Source of the DNA: Darwinimomas sp045600945
GTDB lineage: Bacteria; Bacillota; Clostridia; Lachnospirales; Lachnospiraceae
Direction of reading: 5' to 3'
NCBI GenBank assembly: GCA_045600945.1
Contig: JAZRYX010000062.1
Coordinates: 1-22,301, forward strand
DNA length: 22,301 nt
Position numbers and translations under genes: made by a program. The first letter of the stretch is position 1; each line of letters opens with the position of its first letter. The notes under the pieces were generated by a model, which saw only the letters and a program-made list of their open reading frames with translations, ran no database searches and had not been told where the DNA came from. Of the stretch, positions 1-7,126 are shown piece after piece.

Positions 1-45
1 CATTTGCTCATAATTATCTTTGAATATTTCCTGAAGAATGTTCAT
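1..45 (-). CDS. Possible transposase, N-terminal 15 codons only (partial)
   Basis: Read on the minus strand from an ATG at 45-43, the frame stays open to the window edge and gives MNILQEIFKDNYEQM. From memory, this start (short hydrophobic turn, then LQ-IF-x-x-(N/H)Y/F-E) resembles the N-terminus of IS91-like transposases with a zinc-binding domain found in Lachnospiraceae. No clear Shine-Dalgarno site is visible just upstream of the ATG, and 15 codons cannot prove a gene. The hairpins at 81-139 lie just upstream of it and could belong to the end of the same element. The call rests on recalled resemblance only. Confidence 0.35.
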   Translation of the reverse strand, partial: MNILQEIFKDNYEQM

Positions 46-80
46 AAGACTATTATGAAGCAGTTAAGAGAAAAAGAAAA

Positions 81-115
81 CTCCCTTTACCCCTCAAGAT
101 TGAGGGGCAGGGGAG
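81..115. repeat. Nested inverted repeat (hairpin)
   Basis: An inner stem CCCCTCA (90-96) pairs with TGAGGGG (101-107) around the loop AGAT. An outer stem CTCCC (81-85) pairs with GGGAG (111-115). No T-run follows on the plus strand, so it is not an obvious terminator by itself. It may be the structured end of a mobile element, since it lies between a possible transposase start and the terminator at 119-139. Confidence 0.55.
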
Positions 116-118
116 CTG

Positions 119-139
119 AAGTGTCGCAGACACTTTTTT
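119..139 (+). terminator. Rho-independent terminator
   Basis: AAGTGTC (119-125) pairs with GACACTT (129-135) around the loop GCA, and the T-run continues to 139. This is a compact plus-strand intrinsic terminator. It would stop transcription entering from the left before the promoter of the secreted hydrolase. No plus-strand gene ending just upstream is recognisable in the window. Confidence 0.7.
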
Positions 140-208
140 ATAAGCTTCCTGGATTTTGTCAAAAGATTCCCAAAATCATTGATCATATTGCTTGAATGAA
201 ATATCACA

Positions 209-237
209 TTGCACCGAAATATGACGAATGATATAAT
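209..237 (+). promoter_or_regulatory. Promoter of the secreted hydrolase gene
   Basis: TTGCAC (209-214) and TATAAT (232-237) are separated by exactly 17 bp, with an extended -10 TG at 229-230. This is close to the housekeeping sigma-factor consensus. The start point would be near 244, giving a leader of about 47 nt before the ATG at 291. Confidence 0.75.
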
Positions 238-290
238 CCAGTTATTGATAATTAGTCCGTAACGGATATATAGAAAGTGGTAATAAAGGT

Positions 291-3200
291 ATGAAGAGAT
301 TTAAAAAGTATTTAGCACTGATGCTCGCTGCCTGCATGATATGCAGCAGCGTCGGCCCGGCATATGCCGATGTAATCAAAGAGAAAGATATCGCTATCGG
401 GCAGTCTGAAGACGCAAGTGAAATCAAGAACGAAATCCCGGAAGAAATCAAGAATGAAGCTACAGAAGAAATCAAGAATGAAACTGCAGAGGAGTTCAAT
501 AGCGAAGCTACGGAAGGGATCGAGCGCGAAGTAGCAGAAGAGACTGGGAACGGAGCTGAGGAAGAAAGCGAGCGCGAAGTCCCGGAAGAGATTGAAAACG
601 AAACTCCGGGAGAAATCAAGAGTGAAGCAACGGAAGAAATCACCGGCGAGACCGACCCGGATGAAGCGGGTGAGGACGAAGCGGCCCCAAAAAGCTTAAT
701 GGCAGTTGTGGCAAACAAAGAAAATGTCATGGAACTTACGGGAAAAATAAGTGGTGACCGTACAGTTCCCGAAGATGTAAAACAACTTATTCTTGCAGGT
801 GCGTCGGGAAAGGATGCCAGAATCATCATAAAGGGTGAGACGGAGATCGTAATCGAAAATGGTACGCCGAGCGAACTTGACATCATCGAAGCAGACAAGA
901 CAATCAGATTCAGCGGCAGCGGAAATCTGAAATTGAGTTTTGGTATCGTGGGTAAGGCTGATATCATCTTTAATCATACAGGACAGATCGATGTGGCTGA
1001 CGGTACGGTATTTTCACTGAAAGGGGATATTGTTTTTAACAGCGGAATCGTCAATATTAATGCAGCTGAGACGGCTGCCGCAGCAGTCATGGCTGTATGC
1101 GGTAAGGTCGCACAAAACGGCGGTACATTAAAAATTGACGAAAACGGCAAAACCGGCAAAACTGGCAAAACCGGAAAATCCGACATAGCTATGTTGAAGA
1201 GGAGTGGGCAGCTGAATTATCAGATACTCGACAGCAGTGATGTGAATCTCGGAGGACCTGTTAACGACTCGGTTGATCAGTCAAATGATGCTTTAAGCAT
1301 AAACCGTCCCGAACAGGATTATGATTTAACAGATCTTGAAGACGGAAGATGGATCAATATCATAGATGATGTCAGTGGTGTATCAGGAGATTCGGCGACG
1401 AATCATTTCTATCCGTTATATGACGGAGAATCAGACGCATCGAATGATACACAGATCACAAAGGACGAGTTCGGCGAAGTTATCACAGGTAAGTTTACCT
1501 TCTACAATTATTATCCTATAACGACGGATTTTATATACAGAGATTCTGTTTTTGCAAATCCATCCAATATATACGATCAGAAGCTCGCGCTTATGTCACT
1601 TAATCTTGCAGTATCCGGATTCAGTGATTTGGATCACAAGCCTGAGGGAGCTTCAAACTATCTTAAAGAGATGTTCAGGAAAACAGGCTTTTCTGATATT
1701 TACGTTAACGAAGCCTACATAACACCGCCTGATGCCAATACGATAGGTGTCGGCATCGCACACAGAGAAATTGAGGGACAGTCAGTTGTTGCAATCGTAC
1801 TCAGAGGCGGCGGATATGACAGAGAGGGCAGCGGAAACCTGAATGTAGGTCTTAAAGCCGAACATGCAGGTTGGGCTACCGCAAGAAATATCGTAATCGA
1901 TGAGCTCCTTAAATATATGAACGAGCACGCCGGTGTAATTTCTGCCAATCCAAAATTCTGGATCGTAGGTTACAGCCGTTCCGCGGCAACTGCAAACCTG
2001 GGAGTTAATTTCATGGATTGCGCGATCGATATAAATAACGGTAAGGCGAGCGTGGAATCATTAGTACCGGAGTCCGAAAGAAGTGATAAAGAAAAAGAGC
2101 TATTAGCCGGCCTTTCAAACCTTCTTAAAGAAAAAGATGTAGATTATGAAGATATCTACTGCTATACATTTGGAACACCGATGGGTGCTGCAGGAGACGA
2201 CGAAGATGGATCCGGTTACCCGAATCACGATGATCCTGATACAAATAACATCTGGTCGCTTACTAATCTCGAAGATCCGGTTCCGTATGTTGTTCCGACT
2301 TATAAACTTGATTTCTACCGTTACGGTGCAGCGACGGATCCGCGTTTTATGAGCATACCGGAAGAATACTCATCTGAGAATATCGAGAAACCGGGTGAAG
2401 ATGTTGAAGGTCTGATGCTTGAGCAGCTTAAAGTTATCGATCCGGAGATGTATAAGAAAGTTGCGGATGCTCCGCAGTTTGCACTTAGAACCACGACGAT
2501 CCCCGACCTTCTTACTCTTAAGTTTGGTTTCACTGATGATGAGAATCATGCAGAGATAACTTACCCGGTTGACTCTGCAAGTCTTAATGATAGTGTTACA
2601 GACAAGGAAGAGTACATAGGTCGTCTCATAAACAGAGTTGTAGATGAGGTTGCCGGTGGTAAGGAAACAGCTGATGAAATAAGACATGAGTTCTATTACC
2701 GTTATCAAGACGCTTTTGAAACGATTCTATACATGGTAAGCGATCTGACAGAGAAAGAAAAGACACAATTCCTCAATGCGCTTAACAAAGGACTTGAAAA
2801 AGAACTTGACGGCAGAACGCTTGTTGCACTGATCAGTTCAATCGTGATAGTTGAACTTCTTCCGGAGGGTGATCTAAGAGATATTGCAAGAGAAGTTCCG
2901 AAGGGGATTCTTAGCGAAATGTTCAGAGGAATCTTCAGTGATGCCAAGGAGACTCTCAAAGACAAAGACAAGTTATGCAAATATATTGATCAGATAAATG
3001 ATTCCGCAGAGGATATGATTAATTTGGTTTACAATCTTGTTCTTAACGATCTTCATGACAATCTGCTCACAACGATAGGTACGGCGCTGTACTACGGTAA
3101 GTCTCTTGTATATTCACATTACCCGCAGGTGATGATGGCATACTTAAGAGCACATGACAGTGATTATATCGGCGGCGGGGTTGATCCGGATGATCCCGGC

Positions 3201-3599
3201 GAGCACGGCGGTTATTCAGGCAGTTCTTCAGGCAGTTCTTCAGGCAGCGGAGCAAGTCCGAGTTTCACATACGGAAGATGGACGCTTGATGCCAACGGAA
3301 AGGACTGGAACTTCTATGTAAAGGACAGCGCCGGCAATGAGAACAAGTTCTGCGGCGGATGGATCTATGCATATAATCCGGCAGCAAGAGACTACAATCA
3401 CAAAGTTGCCTGGTTCTACTTTGATAAGACAGGTAAAATGCTGACAGGATGGCAGAAATTATTCTGGAATAACGTTGAAAACTGGTACTATCTGAATCCG
3501 AAGAATGATGAGACAGGAACGTTTGGTGAGTGTCAGATGGGCGGAAAGACCGATGACGGCTATACGCTGAATGCCGACGGAACCTGGACCGGAAGATAA
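291..3599 (+). CDS. Secreted lipase-like alpha/beta hydrolase with cell-wall-binding repeats
   Basis: This is a 1102-residue exported protein, probably a cell-surface esterase or lipase-like enzyme; its substrate is unknown. In order it has a signal peptide (1-27, cleavage after AYA), ten acidic octapeptide repeats (44-123), a Gly/Ile-rich beta-type region (about 140-310) containing a KTGKTGKTGK run, a hydrolase-like region (about 395-760), a Gly/Ser-rich linker (about 961-985), and aromatic WYYL/TGW repeats (about 990-1102) of the choline/glucan-binding type. The hydrolase signals are the nucleophile elbow GYS562RS, FGTP about 65 residues later, and D662 in EDPVP, all in the order of class 3 lipases. 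The usual lipase H-x-G position reads YRYG, so H753 (ENHAEITY) is my candidate third residue. It is transcribed alone, between the promoter at 209-237 and the terminator at 3633-3678. The exported, wall-bound location is well supported; the activity is inferred. Confidence 0.8.
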   Translation: MKRFKKYLALMLAACMICSSVGPAYADVIKEKDIAIGQSEDASEIKNEIPEEIKNEATEEIKNETAEEFNSEATEGIEREVAEETGNGAEEESEREVPEEIENETPGEIKSEATEEITGETDPDEAGEDEAAPKSLMAVVANKENVMELTGKISGDRTVPEDVKQLILAGASGKDARIIIKGETEIVIENGTPSELDIIEADKTIRFSGSGNLKLSFGIVGKADIIFNHTGQIDVADGTVFSLKGDIVFNSGIVNINAAETAAAAVMAVCGKVAQNGGTLKIDENGKTGKTGKTGKSDIAMLKRSGQLNYQILDSSDVNLGGPVNDSVDQSNDALSINRPEQDYDLTDLEDGRWINIIDDVSGVSGDSATNHFYPLYDGESDASNDTQITKDEFGEVITGKFTFYNYYPITTDFIYRDSVFANPSNIYDQKLALMSLNLAVSGFSDLDHKPEGASNYLKEMFRKTGFSDIYVNEAYITPPDANTIGVGIAHREIEGQSVVAIVLRGGGYDREGSGNLNVGLKAEHAGWATARNIVIDELLKYMNEHAGVISANPKFWIVGYSRSAATANLGVNFMDCAIDINNGKASVESLVPESERSDKEKELLAGLSNLLKEKDVDYEDIYCYTFGTPMGAAGDDEDGSGYPNHDDPDTNNIWSLTNLEDPVPYVVPTYKLDFYRYGAATDPRFMSIPEEYSSENIEKPGEDVEGLMLEQLKVIDPEMYKKVADAPQFALRTTTIPDLLTLKFGFTDDENHAEITYPVDSASLNDSVTDKEEYIGRLINRVVDEVAGGKETADEIRHEFYYRYQDAFETILYMVSDLTEKEKTQFLNALNKGLEKELDGRTLVALISSIVIVELLPEGDLRDIAREVPKGILSEMFRGIFSDAKETLKDKDKLCKYIDQINDSAEDMINLVYNLVLNDLHDNLLTTIGTALYYGKSLVYSHYPQVMMAYLRAHDSDYIGGGVDPDDPGEHGGYSGSSSGSSSGSGASPSFTYGRWTLDANGKDWNFYVKDSAGNENKFCGGWIYAYNPAARDYNHKVAWFYFDKTGKMLTGWQKLFWNNVENWYYLNPKNDETGTFGECQMGGKTDDGYTLNADGTWTGR
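420..659 (+). repeat. Ten 24-nt tandem units encoding an acidic octapeptide
   Basis: The translation lines up in ten consecutive eight-residue units (residues 44-123) with consensus E-I-K-N-E-x-x-E: EIKNEIPE, EIKNEATE, EIKNETAE, EFNSEATE, GIEREVAE and so on to EITGETDP. The DNA units have diverged but stay strictly in phase with no indels. The tract lies directly after the signal peptide, so it is probably an acidic stalk or spacer. Confidence 0.9.
1146..1172 (+). repeat. Three 9-nt tandem units (GGCAAAACC)
   Basis: GGCAAAACC, GGCAAAACT, GGCAAAACC follow one another inside the hydrolase gene and encode the KTGKTGKTG run near residue 290. A 9-nt unit changes copy number without shifting the frame, so this is a possible site of length variation. 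It separates the beta-type region from the hydrolase-like region. Confidence 0.8.
3219..3242 (+). repeat. 12-nt tandem duplication in the Gly/Ser linker
   Basis: GGCAGTTCTTCA occurs twice in a row and is followed by a partial third unit at 3243-3246. It encodes the flexible GSSSGSSSG linker between the hydrolase part and the wall-binding repeats. Confidence 0.8.
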
Positions 3600-3632
3600 T
3601 ATATTCTCAGAATCATTGATCCCTTTGAAAAA

Positions 3633-3678
3633 AACAAAAACGGATTCGAAAACGATCTGTTTCGAACCCGTTTTTGTT
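3633..3678. terminator. Bidirectional intrinsic terminator between convergent genes
   Basis: The left arm (3633-3651) and right arm (3660-3678) form a 19-bp stem with a single mismatch and an 8-nt loop. The right arm contains T5 and the left side has an A-run (3628-3634), so it can end transcription both from the hydrolase gene (plus) and from guaB (minus). It sits in the 105-bp gap where the two genes converge. Confidence 0.85.
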
Positions 3679-3704
3679 ATATTAACTTACAGTCAGCCCG
3701 GCAT

Positions 3705-5210
3705 TTACTTTCCGTAGGACTGGCTTTCCTTGCGGATTACATCATGGGCACCGCCCTCTACGATACTTGTTGCGGATACTAAAGTGAGTTTTGCTTTCTG
3801 CTGAAGTTCCGGTATAGTCAGTGCACCACAGTTGCACATTGTTGAACGAACTTTGCTGAGAGTACTGATGACATTGTCTTTAAGATGTCCTGCATACGGT
3901 ACGTATGAATCAACACCTTCCTCAAATGACAACTTCTTGTCACCACCGAGATCATATCTCTGCCAGTTACGTGCTCTTGCTGATCCTTCGCCCCAATACT
4001 CTTTATAATAGGTACCGTTGACCATGACTTTGTTTGTCGGGCTTTCTTCAAATCTTGCGAAGTATCTGCCGAGCATAACGAAGTCTGCACCCATGGCAAG
4101 AGCCAGAGTGATGTGGTGATCATATACGATACCGCCGTCTGAACATACCGGGATGTAAATGCCTGTTTCTTTGAAGTATTCATCACGTGCCTTGCATACA
4201 TCGATGAGCGCTGTTGCCTGGCCGCGTCCGATACCCTTGGTCTCTCTTGTGATACAGATGGATCCTCCGCCGATACCTACCTTGATGAAATCTGCTCCGC
4301 AGTCTGCAAGGAAGCGGAAACCTTCGGCATCGACAACATTTCCTGCACCGACCTTTACATTATCACCGTAGTTTTCGCGGATCCACTGGATAGTGAGTTT
4401 CTGCCATTCTGAAAATCCCTCGGATGAATCGATGCAAAGTGCATCTGCGCCTGCTTCAATGAGTGCGGGAACTCTATCTGCATAATCTCTGGTATTGATA
4501 CCTGCGCCTACGATGTAACGCTTGTCCGCATCGAGAAGTTCGTTGGGGTTTTGTTTATGTGAATCGTAGTCCTTGCGGAATACCATGTATTTAAGATTAC
4601 CAATCTCATCTATGAGCGGGAGTGAGTTGAGCTTATGCTCCCAGATAATATCATTTGCAAGCTTGAGAGAAGTTCCCTCAGGTGCCGTAATGAGTTTATC
4701 AAGCGGTGTCATGAACTCACTTACTTTTAATGTCGGTTCCATACGGCTTACGCGGTAGTCACGGCTTGTGACGATGCCGAGAAGCTTGCCTGTTGCACTT
4801 CCGTCATCAGTAACCGGGATAGTCGAATGGCCTGTAGCTTCCGTAAGTGCTATTACATCCGCAAGAGTATCATCGGGACGAACATTGGAATCGCTGATTA
4901 CAAAACCTGCTTTATAGTCCTTAACGGTCTTGACCATCTTAGCTTCATCTTCAATGGACTGTGATCCGTAGATAAATGATATGCCGCCTTCTGTGGCAAG
5001 CGCGATGGCAAGATTTGAACCTGATACCGACTGCATGATTGCGGATACCATGGGAATATTCATGGTTATTGCCGGTTCTTCACCTTTTTTGAACTTTACG
5101 AGAGGAGTCTTAAGACTTACATTGGCAGGGATGCATTTGTCAGATGAATACCCCGGAATAAGTAAATACTCGTTAAATGTGTGTGAAGGGTCATTAATAA
5201 AAGTAGCCAT
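3705..5210 (-). CDS. guaB: IMP dehydrogenase, Tritrichomonas-like type
   Basis: It oxidises IMP to XMP with NAD+, the committed step of GMP synthesis, in the cytoplasm. The 501-residue protein has the full TIM-barrel enzyme with a CBS-pair region at about 105-225. The catalytic loop GGGSICITRE places the nucleophile at C319. The flap ARNWQRYDLGG has R418 and Y419, and D261 lies in CIDSSEGFSEWQ. From memory, these are the residue numbers of the T. foetus enzyme (C319, R418/Y419, D261), and long stretches (HTFNEYLLIPG, VSAIMQSVSG, GGISFI-GSQSIE, AGFV-SDSNV) match that protein rather than typical bacterial GuaB, whose loop reads GPGSICTTR. It is a single-gene unit with promoter at 5245-5273 and terminator at 3633-3678. 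Function is secure; the subfamily call is from recall. Confidence 0.95.
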   Translation of the reverse strand: MATFINDPSHTFNEYLLIPGYSSDKCIPANVSLKTPLVKFKKGEEPAITMNIPMVSAIMQSVSGSNLAIALATEGGISFIYGSQSIEDEAKMVKTVKDYKAGFVISDSNVRPDDTLADVIALTEATGHSTIPVTDDGSATGKLLGIVTSRDYRVSRMEPTLKVSEFMTPLDKLITAPEGTSLKLANDIIWEHKLNSLPLIDEIGNLKYMVFRKDYDSHKQNPNELLDADKRYIVGAGINTRDYADRVPALIEAGADALCIDSSEGFSEWQKLTIQWIRENYGDNVKVGAGNVVDAEGFRFLADCGADFIKVGIGGGSICITRETKGIGRGQATALIDVCKARDEYFKETGIYIPVCSDGGIVYDHHITLALAMGADFVMLGRYFARFEESPTNKVMVNGTYYKEYWGEGSARARNWQRYDLGGDKKLSFEEGVDSYVPYAGHLKDNVISTLSKVRSTMCNCGALTIPELQQKAKLTLVSATSIVEGGAHDVIRKESQSYGK

Positions 5211-5244
5211 TTCGTCCCGTTCCTTTCTATTGAAAATTTTTACA

Positions 5245-5273
5245 ATTATACCTCTTTAGAAGACAAACGGCAA
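5245..5273 (-). promoter_or_regulatory. Promoter of guaB
   Basis: On the minus strand, TTGCCG (5273-5268) is followed after exactly 17 bp by a perfect TATAAT (5250-5245). Transcription would start near 5238, leaving a leader of about 28 nt with an AAAGGA ribosome site. That is too short for a riboswitch. The -35 lies only 4 bp from the first TetR-type operator at 5278-5290, so the neighbouring regulator could also affect guaB. Confidence 0.75.
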
Positions 5274-5276
5274 GGG

Positions 5277-5305
5277 TTGACACCCTGTCACTTTTTTGAT
5301 AACAT
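5277..5305 (+). promoter_or_regulatory. Promoter of the tetR-RND efflux operon
   Basis: A perfect -35 TTGACA (5277-5282) is followed after 17 bp by TAACAT (5300-5305), a 4/6 match to the -10 consensus. The -35 is embedded in operator 1 (5278-5290). Operator 2 (5314-5326) covers the predicted start near 5312. This is the geometry of a repressible promoter. Confidence 0.65.
5278..5290. promoter_or_regulatory. Operator 1, TGACA-N3-TGTCA
   Basis: TGACACCCTGTCA is a perfect inverted repeat with 5-bp arms and a 3-bp centre. It overlaps the -35 of the efflux operon promoter and is repeated 36 bp away (centre to centre) with a different centre. This is the likely binding site of the TetR-family protein encoded just downstream. 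Confidence 0.7.
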
Positions 5306-5313
5306 ACTACGGG

Positions 5314-5326
5314 TGACAAGCTGTCA
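5314..5326. promoter_or_regulatory. Operator 2, TGACA-N3-TGTCA
   Basis: TGACAAGCTGTCA has the same perfect 5-bp arms as operator 1, with centre AGC instead of CCC. It lies at or just after the predicted transcription start of the efflux operon. Conserved arms with a varied centre suggest a protein site rather than a hairpin. Confidence 0.7.
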
Positions 5327-5408
5327 TTTTTTATAACGGGAAATTGTACCGCATTTCTTATTATGAAAAAAAGCTCCGCGGGATGAGAGGGGAAAACGGA
5401 GGTTGGTT

Positions 5409-6038
5409 ATGCCAAGTGAGAGATATTTTAAGTTGAGCGATGATAAGCAGCAGCGTATCGTCGAGGCTTCGATGGATGAGTTCATCGCATCGGGTATGCA
5501 TGATGCATCCATAAATAAAATCATAAAAGACGCGGATATTTCGAGGGGAAGTTTCTATACGTATTTTATTGATAAGACGGATCTTTTCGAATACATATTC
5601 GGCATGCTGAAAAAGTCTGCGACAAAGTCGATACTTCAGGAAGTGGATAAACAGGGCGGAGATATATTTGCGGCTGCACGTGAGCTTGTCAGGCAGGGCG
5701 CAGGACTTGCTTCGAAATCGAAAGATAAGACCCTGATTTTATTTGAAAAAATCATGCATGATTTCGGCATCATTGCCCATATAAGCGGGCTGCCGATGAA
5801 TCAGACGCAGCCTCTTTTGGGCAGTCTGCTTGATGAAATATATAACCGCATGAATGACCTCAAGGAACATATTCCGCAGGAGAGATTCATCGTCGTCGGA
5901 GACATGATGATCGTGACAAGCGTGAAGACTCTGGTTGCGATCAAACGTAATCCGGAAGAAAAGGAATCGTTTTTAAAAATGCTATACGCGCAATATGACA
6001 TAATGGAGAAAGGTATCAGAGGAGGAGCATTAAAATGA
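5409..6038 (+). CDS. TetR-family transcriptional regulator
   Basis: A 209-residue DNA-binding repressor-type protein, probably controlling its own operon, which encodes RND efflux. The N-terminal helix-turn-helix is typical: residues about 10-55 include IVEASMDEFIASG, INKIIKDADISRGSFYTYF and a following DKTDLFEYIF. The remainder is a helical ligand-binding domain without a recognisable ligand class. I chose the ATG at 5409 because GGAGG (5398-5402) sits 6 nt before it; a TTG two codons earlier (5403) touches the GGAGG. The stop overlaps the start of the membrane-fusion gene by 4 nt (ATGA), so the two are translationally coupled. Two TGACA-N3-TGTCA sites in its promoter are the likely operators. 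The inducer is unknown. Confidence 0.9.
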   Translation: MPSERYFKLSDDKQQRIVEASMDEFIASGMHDASINKIIKDADISRGSFYTYFIDKTDLFEYIFGMLKKSATKSILQEVDKQGGDIFAAARELVRQGAGLASKSKDKTLILFEKIMHDFGIIAHISGLPMNQTQPLLGSLLDEIYNRMNDLKEHIPQERFIVVGDMMIVTSVKTLVAIKRNPEEKESFLKMLYAQYDIMEKGIRGGALK

Positions 6039-7117
6039 GCGAGAAAAAGAACAAAAAGTACGGCAGAGTGATTGCTATCATTTTAATCGCGCTGGTTGTG
6101 CTGGTCGCTGCAGTGATCGGCATCAGATTTGTAATTAACAGTAAGCATGAGGTTACGGATTCAAGACCTATAGTCAAAGTGACGAATCCGCAGGTTCGTG
6201 ATGTCAACGTATATACGGAGCAGATAGGTACGGTTCAGCCTGCCGATACAGTTAATGTTGTGCCGATGATGGCAGGAGAGATACTGGAAGTACACTTTAA
6301 CGCAGGAGATAAGGTCAAGGAAGGAGACCTCCTTGTAGTCCTCAAGGCTGATGCGCTTTCTTCACTTGAGATAGCGGTAAATGCTGCCGAGATCCAGATG
6401 AACGACGCCAAGACAAACCTCGAGCGTACGAAAGCCCTGTACGAAACAGGCGCAGTTGCACAGGCAGGTCTTGAGCAGGCACAGTCTGCGGCAGATGCGG
6501 CAAAGCTTCAATATGATAATGCAAAGTCTCAGTACGACACTCAGAAGAAGTATGCCTATATCACGGCACCGATTTCCGGTACTGTTGAGTTTAAGAATGC
6601 AGAAGTTCATAACTTCGCAGCTCAGGGTAATCCGGTTGCAGTCATCACAGGTTCCGGTAGCGCCACCGTTACTTTCGGTATATCCGAAGATTCAAGAAAA
6701 GCTCTGAACATCGGAGATGAGATTTATGTTTCAAAGACAGGTTTTGAAAGCAGCGGAAAGATCACGGAGATCAATAACATGATCGGTCAGAACGGACTGT
6801 ATACGGTTAAGGCCGACCTTGATAATTCCGAGGGACTTTCACCTAACACAAGAGTCATCGTAACGTTGCTTAAGAACACGGCTGCGCAGACTATGACGAT
6901 ACCGGTTCGTGCCGTATATCATGACGGCGGAGAGAGTTTCGTATATCTGCTTAAAGATGATAATACTCTTGCAAAGACAGTATTTACACCGGGTATTGAT
7001 GATGGTGAGTATGTAGTTGTTGAAGGCGGACTTAATCCGAATGACAACGTTGTTTATACATGGAGCCGTGAGATATATAACGGCGCAGAGGTAGTAGTAG
7101 ATTATAAGGAGCAGTAA
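6035..7117 (+). CDS. RND efflux membrane-fusion (periplasmic adaptor) protein
   Basis: A 360-residue HlyD/AcrA-type adaptor that would link the RND pump to an outer partner. It has a single N-terminal membrane segment (about 10-33) with a positively charged start. A split lipoyl-like domain follows: VVPMMAGEILEVHFNAGDKV at about 70-90, and YITAPISGTVEFKNAEV after the hairpin. Between them is an Ala/Gln/Lys-rich coiled coil (about 110-175), then beta-barrel and membrane-proximal domains. No lipobox is seen, so it is anchored by the helix. It overlaps tetR by 4 nt and lies 9 nt before the pump gene, within one operon. Family call is firm; the exported compound is unknown. Confidence 0.92.
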   Translation: MSEKKNKKYGRVIAIILIALVVLVAAVIGIRFVINSKHEVTDSRPIVKVTNPQVRDVNVYTEQIGTVQPADTVNVVPMMAGEILEVHFNAGDKVKEGDLLVVLKADALSSLEIAVNAAEIQMNDAKTNLERTKALYETGAVAQAGLEQAQSAADAAKLQYDNAKSQYDTQKKYAYITAPISGTVEFKNAEVHNFAAQGNPVAVITGSGSATVTFGISEDSRKALNIGDEIYVSKTGFESSGKITEINNMIGQNGLYTVKADLDNSEGLSPNTRVIVTLLKNTAAQTMTIPVRAVYHDGGESFVYLLKDDNTLAKTVFTPGIDDGEYVVVEGGLNPNDNVVYTWSREIYNGAEVVVDYKEQ

Positions 7118-7126
7118 GGAGAGGCA

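Noticed and set aside
4..195. Plus-strand 63-codon open frame at the left edge
   Set aside because: It runs through the hairpin at 81-115 and the terminator at 119-139, has no ribosome site and resembles no family.
242..967. Minus-strand 241-codon open frame opposite the hydrolase gene
   Set aside because: Its Ser/Ile/Val-rich repeats are the complement of the acidic octapeptide tract on the other strand; no independent gene signals are present.
1146..1172. Short direct repeats considered as a CRISPR-like array
   Set aside because: The units are 9 nt with no spacers and encode KTG in frame; no array of this kind exists in the window.
5211..5408. Riboswitch (for example purine-sensing) upstream of guaB
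   Set aside because: The predicted guaB leader is only about 28 nt, too short for any known aptamer plus switch.
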